Source: Burkholderiaceae bacterium
Lineage (GTDB): Bacteria > Pseudomonadota > Gammaproteobacteria > Burkholderiales > Burkholderiaceae_E
NCBI GenBank assembly: GCA_023954135.1
Contig: JAMLIN010000019.1
Coordinates: 1-64,000, forward strand
DNA length: 64,000 nt
Direction: 5' to 3'
Part shown: positions 39,454-47,272 of the stretch, piece after piece
How positions within the stretch are numbered: the first letter of the stretch is position 1
Layout: the number at the start of each line of letters is the position of its first letter
Position numbers and translations under genes: made by a program
The notes under the pieces: model-generated
What the model was told of the DNA's origin: nothing
What the model saw: the letters and a program-made list of their open reading frames with translations, nothing else
Database searches by the model: none

Positions 39454-39554
39454 TCTTCCTCCCGGGGGGCGGGAGGCGTGATACCTTGCCTTCTGTTCGC
39501 GTTCTTCGCGCCTGTCCTCGCCTCTGGCGATTCCCGTGCCTGGAGCTTTCCGTC

Positions 39555-40082
39555 ATGCCGCAGCTTCCGATCCGCCTGCTCTTTCTGACCGCTGCCCTCG
39601 CGGCCGCCGGCACTGCCACCGCGCAGCCACGGGCCGTGGAGCCCGGGCTCTGGGAGATGCAGGTCCGGAATCCGGAGCTCGATGCGGCGCGCGCGCAGAT
39701 GGAGAAGCAGCTTGCCGAGATGCCGCCGGCGATGCGCAAGCAGATGGAGCAGATGATGGCCGGCCAGGGGATCGCGCTTGCGGGCAAGGGCGTGCGCGCC
39801 TGCATCACGCCCGAGCAGGCTCGTCGCGGCCCGGATCCGGGCATGGCCGAGGAGGGCTGTACCCAGGATCTCGACTGGAGCGGCAACGTCGGGCGCTACG
39901 AGATGAAGTGCAAGGACGGCCGCCATGGCCGTGGCGAGGTCACCTTCGTGAGCGACAAGGCCTGGAAGGGCTGGGGCGAGTTCACCGACCCGGCGCGCGG
40001 CAGCGAGCCGATGAAGTTCGACTACAGCGGCGAGTGGCTCGGCAGCGACTGCGGCAACGTCGCCCCGATCAGGGAGCGTTGA
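39555..40082 (+). CDS. Exported DUF3617 family protein
   Basis: Predicted periplasmic protein of unknown function, 175 residues. The signal peptide is LPIRLLFLTAALAAAGTATAQ, cleaved after ATA. The DUF3617 pattern follows: EPGLWEMQVRNPELD, a Met/Lys/Gln-rich helix (EKQLAEMPPAMRKQMEQMMA), VRACITPEQARRG and the paired cysteines in EEGCTQDLDWS and YEMKCKDGRHG. The family is frequent in proteobacteria, often one per gene neighbourhood, without a known role. GGAG lies nine bases before ATG 39555. The 3' end overlaps ogt by 14 bases on the opposite strand. Confidence 0.85.
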   Translation: MPQLPIRLLFLTAALAAAGTATAQPRAVEPGLWEMQVRNPELDAARAQMEKQLAEMPPAMRKQMEQMMAGQGIALAGKGVRACITPEQARRGPDPGMAEEGCTQDLDWSGNVGRYEMKCKDGRHGRGEVTFVSDKAWKGWGEFTDPARGSEPMKFDYSGEWLGSDCGNVAPIRER

Positions 40083-40599
40083 GAAAACCGTCGATCGCTC
40101 CGCCGGCCGTCTCGAGGCGACGCAGCGCGAGCTTGCGTTCGAGTCCGCCGGCGTAGCCGGTCGGGGAATCGTCCGCGCCGAAGACGCGGTGGCAGGGCAC
40201 GATGATCCCGATCGGATTGCGCCCGACCGCGGCACCCACCGCCCGGGCGGCGGCCGGCCTGCCGATCGCGGTGGCGATCCGGCCGTAGGTCGAGCTCGCG
40301 CCGTGCGGAATCCCGAGCAGGGCGCGCCAGACCGTCTGCTGGAATGCGGTGCCGCGCGAGAGATCGAGCGGCAACTCGAATCGCCGGCGCTCGCCCCGGA
40401 GGTATTCGTCGAGCTGGCCGGCCACGGCATCGAACAGCGGATCGGCGGCGTCGCCCGGCCAGCCGACCATCGCCGGATAGTGGCGCTGATCGACGAACCA
40501 GAGCCCGGCCAGGCCATCGACGCCGAGCGCGACGACCATCGGCCCGAGCGCGGTGTCGATGTGCCGGCTCGCCCGCGGCCGCCAGGATCTGCCCGTCAT
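40069..40599 (-). CDS. ogt: Methylated-DNA--[protein]-cysteine S-methyltransferase
   Basis: Suicidal repair of O6-methylguanine: the alkyl group is moved to an active-site Cys. It has 176 residues, normal for Ogt. GTAFQQTVWRALLGIPHG leads to the helix-turn-helix SSTYGRIATAIGRPAAARAVGAA with its Arg finger. NPIGIIVPCHRVFG contains the acceptor Cys, and GYAGGLERKLALRRLE follows. The start overlaps the stop of the Ada-AlkA gene as ATGA, so both are expressed together. Confidence 0.94.
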   Translation of the reverse strand: MTGRSWRPRASRHIDTALGPMVVALGVDGLAGLWFVDQRHYPAMVGWPGDAADPLFDAVAGQLDEYLRGERRRFELPLDLSRGTAFQQTVWRALLGIPHGASSTYGRIATAIGRPAAARAVGAAVGRNPIGIIVPCHRVFGADDSPTGYAGGLERKLALRRLETAGGAIDGFLNAP

Positions 40600-42098
40600 G
40601 GAGCGATCGCCCGGGGATTCTGCCAGGCCCGCAATACGGCGTAGCTGCGCCACGGTTGCCAGGCCCGCGAAGCCCGTTCGGCGGCGGCGCTCGCATCGCG
40701 CGACTTCGGCAGCCCGAGGGCGCGCTGCAGGGCGACGTCGCCGGCCGGAAAGGCATCCGGCCAGTGGAGGGCGCGCATCGCGATGTACTGCGCGGTCCAG
40801 TCGCCGATCCCGGGCAGGGCACGCAGTCGCCGCATCGTCGCGGCCGGGTCCTGGGCCGGTGTGAGCGGCAGCTCCCCCGCTTCGACGGCCCTCGACAGGG
40901 CGATGATCGCGGCCTGCCGCTGGCGCACGATGCCGATTCCGCCGAGAGTGTCGGGATCGGCAGCGGCGAGCCGCGCGGGCGTCGGGAACAGCCGGTCGAG
41001 CCCCGGCACGGACGTGGCCATCGGTTCGCCGAAGCGTTCGACGAGCCGGCCCGCGATCGTGCGCGCCGCGGCGACCGTGATCTGCTGGCCGAGTATCGCG
41101 CGCACCCCGAGCTCGAAGCCGTCGACGGCGCCGGGTACCCGCAGGCCGGCGCTGTCGGGGAAGTCGGTGGCGAGGACGGCGTCGATCGCGCCCGGGTCCG
41201 CGTCGAGGTCGAAGGCGGCGCGGATCCGGCGGATCACCGCCGGCAGGGCGTCGCCGAGGCCATCGTCGACGCGCAGCGCGAGCCGGTTGCGCTCGCCTTC
41301 GAAGGCGAGCTCGATCCAGCCCTGGCGGCGGCGTCCGCCGGAGTCGATGCGCAGGGTGCGCCGATAGCGCCGGCCCGGGCCCTCGCCCACCATCGTCTCG
41401 ATTCCGGCGACGCAGCGCCGCTCCAGAAAGCCGAGCATCGCCTCGATGTCGTAGGGTGGACGATAGCCGAGCCGTACCAGGCTGCCCCGGCCGTCGCCGG
41501 TGCGCTCGCGGCGCAGGCGCGTCGGCGTCATCCGGTAATGGGCGAGGAAGGCGGCATTGAACCTGCGCAGGCTGCCGAAACCGCTGGCGACTGCGACCTC
41601 GGCGATCGGCAGGCGCGTGTCGATGAGCAACTGCCTCGCGGCATGCAGCCGGCGGGTCTGCAGATACTGCAGCGGCGAGACGCCGAAGTGGGTCTCGAAG
41701 AGTCGCCGCAGGTGACGATCGCTCACGCCGATGCGTTGCGCCAGTCCGGCCGCCGACGGTGCCTCGACCCAGCCGTCGACTTCGTCGAGATGCCGGGCCG
41801 CACCGGCGGCGAGCACCGCGCCGGCATCCTGGATCGACCAGCGATCGGCCAGCGGAGCGAGCTCGGGCCGGCAACGCAGGCAGGGCCGGTAGCCTGCCCG
41901 CTCGCACTGCGCCGCATGGCGGAAGAAGCGGCAGTTGGCAGGTTTCGGAACCCGTACCCGGCAGACCGGCCGGCAGTAGATTCGGGTCGACGTAACCGCG
42001 ATGAAGAAGCGTCCGTCGAAGCGCGGGTCGTGCGCCTGCAGCGCCCGGTAGCACTGGAGCGGATCGAGCTCGCCGGTGGTGGGGATGTCGGAATCCAT
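40596..42098 (-). CDS. alkA: Ada N-terminal / AraC / AlkA fusion: DNA-3-methyladenine glycosylase II
   Basis: A 500-residue three-domain protein of the adaptive response. Residues about 10-85 are the Ada zinc domain with four Cys (RIYCRPVCRVRVPKPANC and PCLRCRPE), where the first accepts methyl from phosphotriesters. Residues 95-205 are an AraC-type helix-turn-helix region (GLAQRIGVSDRHLRRLFETHFG, EVAVASGFGSLRRFNAAF). Residues 215-490 are an AlkA glycosylase with the helix-hairpin-helix ALPGIGDWTAQYIAMRAL and catalytic Asp in AFPAGDVALQ. It can thus sense alkylation, regulate and excise N-alkylpurines; the O6-methylguanine function is in the coupled ogt gene. Probably autoregulated (inference). 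Confidence 0.94.
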   Translation of the reverse strand: MDSDIPTTGELDPLQCYRALQAHDPRFDGRFFIAVTSTRIYCRPVCRVRVPKPANCRFFRHAAQCERAGYRPCLRCRPELAPLADRWSIQDAGAVLAAGAARHLDEVDGWVEAPSAAGLAQRIGVSDRHLRRLFETHFGVSPLQYLQTRRLHAARQLLIDTRLPIAEVAVASGFGSLRRFNAAFLAHYRMTPTRLRRERTGDGRGSLVRLGYRPPYDIEAMLGFLERRCVAGIETMVGEGPGRRYRRTLRIDSGGRRRQGWIELAFEGERNRLALRVDDGLGDALPAVIRRIRAAFDLDADPGAIDAVLATDFPDSAGLRVPGAVDGFELGVRAILGQQITVAAARTIAGRLVERFGEPMATSVPGLDRLFPTPARLAAADPDTLGGIGIVRQRQAAIIALSRAVEAGELPLTPAQDPAATMRRLRALPGIGDWTAQYIAMRALHWPDAFPAGDVALQRALGLPKSRDASAAAERASRAWQPWRSYAVLRAWQNPRAIAP

Positions 42099-42180
42099 CG
42101 ATGGATGCTAATCCCGTCGGCGCGGCGCAGCAGCCGTTTCCGGACCTTTGCATGCCCGGTCGGCGTTCGTTCCGCTCACA

Positions 42181-42206
42181 GGCCCTTCGCCCGCGAACGG
42201 GCCTTT
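42181..42206. terminator. Hairpin downstream of the alpha/beta hydrolase
   Basis: AGGCCC and GGGCCT arms flank a 13-base loop with a further GCCC/GGGC-like pairing, ending at TTT on the plus strand. It touches the hydrolase stop and lies upstream of the Ada-AlkA start. No long T-run, so termination is a guess. Confidence 0.4.
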
Positions 42207-42976
42207 CATGCGTCGACGCGGGCGCGCAGGAACTCGACGATGGCGGCGGCGGTCGCCTCCGGCGCATCGAGATGCGGGCTGTGCCGGCTGCCGGCCAGCT
42301 CGATCACGGTGCCGTCCGCCGTGCCTCGACCGACGCGGTGCACCTGCTCCAGGCTGCCGTACTGGTCGGCGTCACCCTGGATCGCGAGGACGGGGCAGTC
42401 GATGGCGGGCAGGAAGGATTCGATGTTCCAGTCCGCCATCTCGAGCGACATCCATGCGCCGGTCCAGCCGTCGAAGGTCGCGGCAGGGTCCGAATGATGG
42501 CGAGCGAGCCGTTCCGCCATCCCGTCCGTGTGCCAGGCGGCGCGAGTCCGCGCGATCGCCTCGATGGTGACGGCCTCGATGAAGACATGGGGCGCGATCG
42601 CGACGACCGCGCGCGCCCGTACTGCGCCGGCGGCCGCGATCAGGGCGATCGAGCCGCCATCGCTGTGGCCGACCAGCACGGGGCGGTCGATGTCGAGGGC
42701 GGCGAGCAGGCGCGGCAGTTCCTCCTGCGCCGCGCGATGCATGAAATCCGGCTCAGGCAGCGTCGACCAGGGCGTGGACCGGCCATAGCCGAACCGCGAA
42801 TAGACGATGGCCGGCCAGCCGAGGGCGGCGGCGATCCGGTCGGGGAAATCGCGCCACATGGCGACGCAGCCGAGGCCCTCGTGGAGGAACACCAGGGTCG
42901 GCGCCGCGCCCGCGGGGGTCCCGATGCATCGCAGCTCGATGTCGTGCCCGTCGTCGATGCGGATGGAGTCGGCCAT
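42206..42976 (-). CDS. Alpha/beta hydrolase
   Basis: Serine hydrolase of the alpha/beta fold, 256 residues, no signal peptide, so cytosolic. LVFLHEGLGCVAMWRDFP is the oxyanion region. VLVGHSDGGSIALI is the nucleophile elbow with catalytic Ser. CPVLAIQGDADQYG brings the Asp, and SRHSPHLDAPE the His. Closest in style to small ester or carbon-carbon bond hydrolases; the substrate cannot be deduced. ATG 42976 starts MADSIRIDDG. It is divergent from ppk2 across a 96-bp gap. Confidence 0.85.
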   Translation of the reverse strand: MADSIRIDDGHDIELRCIGTPAGAAPTLVFLHEGLGCVAMWRDFPDRIAAALGWPAIVYSRFGYGRSTPWSTLPEPDFMHRAAQEELPRLLAALDIDRPVLVGHSDGGSIALIAAAGAVRARAVVAIAPHVFIEAVTIEAIARTRAAWHTDGMAERLARHHSDPAATFDGWTGAWMSLEMADWNIESFLPAIDCPVLAIQGDADQYGSLEQVHRVGRGTADGTVIELAGSRHSPHLDAPEATAAAIVEFLRARVDA

Positions 42977-43072
42977 TGCCGGATTATCCTCGATGTCCCC
43001 TGGAGGCGGTCGCCAGGGAAAGTACACTCGGTGGGCTCGGGCGCTTTCCGCCCGGGGTCGTGGAGATCGCCG

Positions 43073-43876
43073 ATGAAGAAATGCTGGCTCGAGCTTGCCG
43101 ATGATCTTTCCCTCGAGGACCTGCCGGCCGATGCGACGCCGGGTTTCGATGGCGACAGCGACGCCGCCCGCGAGGCGACCGACCGGCTGCGCGACGAACT
43201 GATCGACCTGCAGGACCGGTTCCATGCGCAGGGTCGCGATGCCTTGCTGATCGTGTTCCAGGCGATGGACACCGGCGGCAAGGACGGCACCATCCGCCGG
43301 GTGTTCTCGGGCGTGAATCCGGCCGGCATCCGCATGGCGCGCTTCGGTCGCCCCAGCGCGAACGAGCTCGCCCACGACTACCTCTGGCGGGTCCATCCGC
43401 ATGCCCCGGCGCGCGGCCAGATCGTGATCTTCAATCGCTCGCACTACGAGGACGTCCTGGTGGTGCGCACCAACAAGCTGTTTCCCGAGCCCGTATGGCG
43501 GCGCCGCTACGAGCATATCCGGGGTTTCGAGCGCATGCTGGCCGACGAGGGCACCACTATCCTCAAGTTCTATCTGCACATCGATCGCGACGAGCAGCGC
43601 AAGCGCCTGCAGGCGCGTCTGGACGAGCCCGACAAGAACTGGAAGTTCGATGCGCACGACCTCGAGCAGCGCAAGCTCTGGGACGACTACATGGCCGCCT
43701 ATGCCGACGCGATCCGGGAGACCTCCCGTCCCTTCGCGCCCTGGTACATCGTTCCCGCGAACCGCAAGTGGTATCGCGACTACGCGGTGATGTCGATCAT
43801 CGTGGACGCGATGCGCCGCCTCGACCCCAGGTATCCGGAGCCGGACTACGATCCGAAGAAGATCCGGTTCAAGTGA
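43073..43876 (+). CDS. ppk2: Polyphosphate:nucleotide phosphotransferase, PPK2 family
   Basis: Uses polyphosphate to phosphorylate nucleotides. It has 267 residues, a single PPK2 domain. FQAMDTGGKDGTIRRVFSGV is the Walker A region. IFNRSHYEDVLVVR contains the Walker B motif, and the RSHYEDV form is what I recall for class III (AMP-using) enzymes, so AMP or ADP is the likely acceptor (inference). The lid region RRRYEHIRGFERMLADEG and RLDEPDKNWKFDAHDLEQR are typical. GGAG lies seven bases before ATG 43073. Confidence 0.93.
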   Translation: MKKCWLELADDLSLEDLPADATPGFDGDSDAAREATDRLRDELIDLQDRFHAQGRDALLIVFQAMDTGGKDGTIRRVFSGVNPAGIRMARFGRPSANELAHDYLWRVHPHAPARGQIVIFNRSHYEDVLVVRTNKLFPEPVWRRRYEHIRGFERMLADEGTTILKFYLHIDRDEQRKRLQARLDEPDKNWKFDAHDLEQRKLWDDYMAAYADAIRETSRPFAPWYIVPANRKWYRDYAVMSIIVDAMRRLDPRYPEPDYDPKKIRFK

Positions 43877-43944
43877 GCCGGGAAGGGCGGGGTCGGCGGA
43901 TCGGTCATAATGCGTCCGCCCGAATCCACAAGGAGACAGTGAAA

Positions 43945-44400
43945 ATGCGCGAATTCGACACCATCGCCGAGATGGCAAACCACGTCGGCGAGGAGCTCGG
44001 CACCAGCGACTGGATGGTCGTCACCCAGTCGATGATCGACATGTTCGCCGATGCCACCGGCGATCACCAGTGGATTCATGTCGATCCGGAGCGCGCCGCC
44101 AAGGGGCCGTTCGGCGCCACCATCGCCCACGGTTTCCTGACCCTGTCGTTGCTGCCGAAGCTCGCCGGCGATGCGGTCAGGATCAAGAACCAGAAGATGG
44201 GCGTGAACTACGGGCTCAACCGGGTGCGATTCACCGCCCCGGTGCGTGCCGGAAGCCGCGTGCGGGGGCGCGCGACCCTGGTGGGCTTCGAGCCCCTGCC
44301 GAACAACGGCGCCCAGGTGACCACCAGCGTGGTGATCGAGCTCGAGGGCAGCGACAAGCCTGCCTGTGTCGCGGAGGCGATCGCCCGGCGATACGCCTAG
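43945..44400 (+). CDS. MaoC-like hot-dog dehydratase
   Basis: Predicted enoyl-CoA hydratase of the MaoC/PhaJ (R-specific) type, 151 residues. FADATGDHQWIHVDPERA with the catalytic Asp and His, and GATIAHGFLTLSLLPKL, make up the hydratase-2 motif. NYGLNRVRFTAPVRAGSRVR is the following strand pair. An AGGAG site lies nine bases before ATG 43945. It may feed (R)-3-hydroxyacyl-CoA to storage or lipid metabolism; no PHA genes are near. A family A repeat starts at its stop codon. Confidence 0.9.
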   Translation: MREFDTIAEMANHVGEELGTSDWMVVTQSMIDMFADATGDHQWIHVDPERAAKGPFGATIAHGFLTLSLLPKLAGDAVRIKNQKMGVNYGLNRVRFTAPVRAGSRVRGRATLVGFEPLPNNGAQVTTSVVIELEGSDKPACVAEAIARRYA

Positions 44401-44483
44401 AGTGAAACAGCCCCCACGCTCGCCATCGCTCGCTGCCCCCCGAGGGGGCTATCAGTGGCTTCGGGCGGCCGGGCGCCACTGAT
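44401..44483 (+). repeat. Family A repeat, copy A2
   Basis: Begins at the base after the MaoC TAG. It has the same lead (CCCCCACGCTCGC), the CCCCCCGAGGGGGC hairpin, and the stem ATCAGTGGC (44451-44459) with GCCACTGAT (44475-44483). The second stem and its loop are identical to A1, with a few differences in the lead. Confidence 0.85.
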
Positions 44484-44553
44484 GGCGCTCGACGCTTGCC
44501 GGCTCGCGTCGGCGAGCGGGGCATTCGCGCCGTGATCGACGCGAATGTCCGCG

Positions 44554-44574
44554 ATGGTTTATTCTGCGAACCAT
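44554..44574. promoter_or_regulatory. Inverted repeat upstream of fccA
   Basis: ATGGTT (44554-44559) and AACCAT (44569-44574) flank TATTCTGCG in an AT-richer stretch about 80 bases before fccA. TATTCT could be a -10 hexamer, which would place the dyad over a promoter as an operator. The regulator is unknown. Confidence 0.4.
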
Positions 44575-44651
44575 AGGAGCGGCGTGGCGGATGGCGCTTT
44601 GCCTGAGGCCTGCCGGCAGCGAATCCACAACAACCGGAAGAAGGGGGGAGC

Positions 44652-44972
44652 ATGAAGAGGATCATCAGCGGCGCTTGCGCGCTGCTCGTCCTGTTTGCCC
44701 TGGCCGCGCCCGCGTCCGATGCCGTGGCGACCGACAGGCAGACCAAGGCACGCAGTCTCGCCGCCACCTGCGCGAACTGCCATGGCACCAACGGCCATGC
44801 CGAGCGCGGCGCAGCCGTGCTCGCCGGCATGCCGAAGAACGACCTGATCACCCAGCTGAGGCTGTTTCGCGAGGGGACCAAGCCCTCGACGATCATGGGG
44901 CAGATCGCCAAGGGCTACACGCCCGAGCAGGTCGAGCTGATCGCCGAACATTTCGCCGCGCAGAAGCGCTGA
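44652..44972 (+). CDS. fccA: Flavocytochrome c sulfide dehydrogenase, cytochrome subunit
   Basis: Periplasmic c-type cytochrome taking electrons from the flavoprotein subunit during sulfide oxidation. It has 106 residues. A signal peptide (MKRIISGACALLVLFALAAP) is followed by one haem site, CANCH, at about residues 40-44. The distal Met is in STIMGQIAKGYTPEQVE. A single haem makes it the monohaem type. GGGGGAG stands directly before ATG 44652. fccB follows after 11 bases. Confidence 0.9.
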   Translation: MKRIISGACALLVLFALAAPASDAVATDRQTKARSLAATCANCHGTNGHAERGAAVLAGMPKNDLITQLRLFREGTKPSTIMGQIAKGYTPEQVELIAEHFAAQKR

Positions 44973-44983
44973 GGGGAAACGAC

Positions 44984-46273
44984 ATGAACAACATTCGTCG
45001 ACAGATCCTTCAGACCGCGACTGCCGGCGTTGCCCTCGGAGCGCTCGGCGCCTGCGCGACGCCGGGCGGATCGAGCGCGCCGTCGAAGGCGCAGGTCGTG
45101 GTGATCGGTGGTGGCTATGGCGGCGCCACGGCGGCGAAATACATCCGCATGTGGAGCGGCTACACGGTCGGCGTCGTGCTCGTCGAGCCGAACGCCGAGT
45201 TCGTCTCGTGCCCGATCTCCAATCTCGTGATCGGCGGGACCCGCCAGATGGCGGACATCACCACGTCCTACGACGCCCTCGAGAAGAAGCACGGCGTGCG
45301 GCGGGTGCGCGACACCGTCACGAAGATCGATCCCGCTGCACGCCGGGTGACGCTCGCCGGCGGCGCCACGATCGCCTACGACAAGCTCGTCCTCTCGCCG
45401 GGCATCGACTTCATGTACGACGGCCTGCCGGGGCTGCAGCCGGCCGCCGCGCGCGAATCGATCCTGCATGCCTGGAAGGCGGGCCCGCAGACCGCGGGCC
45501 TGCGCCGCCAGCTCGAGGCGATGCCCGACGGCGGTGTCTACGTGCTGGCGATACCCATGGCGCCGTACCGCTGTCCGCCGGGACCCTACGAGCGCGCCTG
45601 CATGGTCGCGGCGTACTTCAAGCGGGAGAAGCCGCGTTCGAAGGTGCTGGTGGTCGACGCCAACGACGACGTGACATCGAAGGGCAAGCTGTTCAAGGCG
45701 GCCTGGGCGCAGAACTACCAGGGCATCCTCGAATACCGGCCCAAGCACACCCTGACCGATGTCGACGTCGCCGGCAAGCGGCTGATCTTCGAGTTCGAGG
45801 AGCCGATCAAGGGGGCCGTGCTCAACGTCGTCCCGCCGATGCGTGCGGGCTCGATCGCGGTCGAAAGCGGCCTGGCCACGGCCAACGGCCGCTGGTGCGA
45901 GGTCGATTTCCTCGACTTCGAATCGAAGGCCGCCAAGGACATCCACATCCTCGGCGATGCGATCCAGCCGGCGCCGACGATGCCCAAGTCGGGACACATG
46001 GCCAACCAGCATGCCAAGGTCTGCGCCGCGGCCATCGTGGCGAAGCTCTCGGGCCGGCCGGTCGACGATTCTCCGCTGACGATGAACACCTGCTACAGCT
46101 TCGTGAACGAGCGCGAGGTCATCCACGTCGCCTCGGTGCATGCCTGGAACGCGGAAAAACGGACCTATCTGCCCGTCGCCGGATCGGGCGGCCTGTCGCC
46201 CGGGCCGTCCGAAGCGGAAGGCCTGGCCGCCAACGCCTGGGCCCGCAACATCTGGGCCGACATGCTCGGCTGA
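44984..46273 (+). CDS. fccB: Flavocytochrome c sulfide dehydrogenase, flavoprotein subunit
   Basis: FAD enzyme oxidising sulfide to sulfur in the periplasm. It has 429 residues. The N-terminus has a twin-arginine-like NNIRRQILQTATAGVALG followed by a Cys in GACATPGG, so Tat export is likely. VVVIGGGYGGATAAKYIR is the FAD Rossmann motif. Cys in EFVSCPISNLVIGG and in YRCPPGPYERAC are the redox-active and flavin-linked positions in this family. IHILGDAIQPAPTMPKSGHMANQHAK binds FAD, and the C-terminal FCSD flavin-binding domain is complete. Operon with fccA, closed by a strong terminator. Confidence 0.92.
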   Translation: MNNIRRQILQTATAGVALGALGACATPGGSSAPSKAQVVVIGGGYGGATAAKYIRMWSGYTVGVVLVEPNAEFVSCPISNLVIGGTRQMADITTSYDALEKKHGVRRVRDTVTKIDPAARRVTLAGGATIAYDKLVLSPGIDFMYDGLPGLQPAAARESILHAWKAGPQTAGLRRQLEAMPDGGVYVLAIPMAPYRCPPGPYERACMVAAYFKREKPRSKVLVVDANDDVTSKGKLFKAAWAQNYQGILEYRPKHTLTDVDVAGKRLIFEFEEPIKGAVLNVVPPMRAGSIAVESGLATANGRWCEVDFLDFESKAAKDIHILGDAIQPAPTMPKSGHMANQHAKVCAAAIVAKLSGRPVDDSPLTMNTCYSFVNEREVIHVASVHAWNAEKRTYLPVAGSGGLSPGPSEAEGLAANAWARNIWADMLG

Positions 46274-46294
46274 GCGCGGCTGTCGCACTTCGCA

Positions 46295-46326
46295 CGGGAT
46301 CGGGGCTCTGGCCCCGGTCCCGTTTT
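46295..46326 (+). terminator. Rho-independent terminator after fccB
   Basis: CGGGATCGGGGC (46295-46306) pairs with GCCCCGGTCCCG (46311-46322), 12 pairs with one G-T wobble, loop TCTG, followed by TTTT. It lies 22 bases after the fccB stop. Confidence 0.88.
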
Positions 46327-46399
46327 CCTTGCCCGTATTTCCTTCTTCCTTTTCCGCCTCGATGTCGGGCCCATGGACCGGTTCCCGGTGCCTCGAGTT

Positions 46400-46429
46400 A
46401 ATTTAAGCAAGCGGTTGCTTGGCTAAATT
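46400..46429. promoter_or_regulatory. 30-bp interrupted palindrome, TetR-type operator overlapping a promoter
   Basis: AATTTA (46400-46405) and TAAATT (46424-46429) form outer arms; CAAGC (46408-46412) and GCTTG (46417-46421) form inner arms around GGTT. All share one centre, and 11 of 13 positions pair. Such AAGCAAGC-GCTTGCTT dyads are typical operators of TetR regulators of acyl-CoA catabolism. TTGGCT (46419-46424), 17 bases, TAGATT (46442-46447) could be the promoter, so the dyad covers the -35 box. It lies 25 bases before the TetR gene: likely autoregulation of the whole cluster. Confidence 0.75.
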
Positions 46430-46454
46430 CGCTGTCGCTGATAGATTGGCGGCC

Positions 46455-47240
46455 ATGCTCGATTCCCGACAGATCCTGACGCCCGCTCCCGATGCCCCGC
46501 GCCGCCGCGGCCGTCCCCGCAAGACGACCTCGTCCGACAGCGGTCGTCGCGCGGCCCTGATCGCGACCGCGGCCCGTCATTTCCGCGACAAGGGATTCGA
46601 CGCCACCACCACGCGCGACATAGCCAGCGCCGCGGGCATGCGAAGCGGCTCGCCCTTCTATCATTTCAAGAGCAAGAACGCCCTGCTGTTCGCGGTGATG
46701 GAAGAGGGCATGCTGGTCGCGCAGCGCAGCCAGGACGCGGTGCTGGACGAGCTGCCGTCCGGGTGCCCCGCGCGCGACACGCTGGCCACGCTCGTGCTCA
46801 ATCACCTCTATGTGCTCTGGTTGCCGGGCAATGACTTCGTGCCCGTCATGCATCATGAGTGGCGTTCGATCACGCCGGCGCAGCGCAGGAAGATCCAGGG
46901 CCTCAAGGATGCCTATGAAGCCCCCTGGCAGGTGGTCCTGGAGGAACTCGAGTCCGAGCGGCGCCTGGGTACCGACGCATCCCTCGCGCGTTCCATGCTG
47001 TTCAGCATCCTGAACGGCAGCATGCGGTGGTTCAGGCCCACGGGCAAGCTGCGGCTGGAGCAGCTCGCGGGCGAATGCCTGAACGCCATGGTGGCGAGGG
47101 TGCCCAGCGAAACGGTGCCCGACCCCGTTTCGCTGTTCGATCCCGTGCCACTGGTGCGGCGCGTGTGGCACCAGGCCATGTCGGAGCGACTCGGCGCGCG
47201 ACCCGCCGAGCCCGTAGCAACGTCACCGGTACGCAGCTGA
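46455..47240 (+). CDS. TetR/AcrR family transcriptional regulator
   Basis: DNA-binding repressor, 261 residues, longer than the usual 190-220. A basic Pro/Arg-rich tail (RRRGRPRKTTSSDSGRR) precedes the helix-turn-helix ALIATAARHFRDKGFDATTT, RDIASAAGM and SPFYHFKSKNALLFAVMEEG. The C-terminal ligand domain (110-230) is typical but not diagnostic. ATG 46455 is chosen; TTG 46419 would run through the operator. By position it should control the downstream carboxylase/dehydrogenase genes, like AtuR or LiuR, with an acyl-CoA as likely inducer (inference). Confidence 0.88.
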   Translation: MLDSRQILTPAPDAPRRRGRPRKTTSSDSGRRAALIATAARHFRDKGFDATTTRDIASAAGMRSGSPFYHFKSKNALLFAVMEEGMLVAQRSQDAVLDELPSGCPARDTLATLVLNHLYVLWLPGNDFVPVMHHEWRSITPAQRRKIQGLKDAYEAPWQVVLEELESERRLGTDASLARSMLFSILNGSMRWFRPTGKLRLEQLAGECLNAMVARVPSETVPDPVSLFDPVPLVRRVWHQAMSERLGARPAEPVATSPVRS

Positions 47241-47272
47241 CTCTCTTTCATCTTTCCTTGCCGATCACCGCC

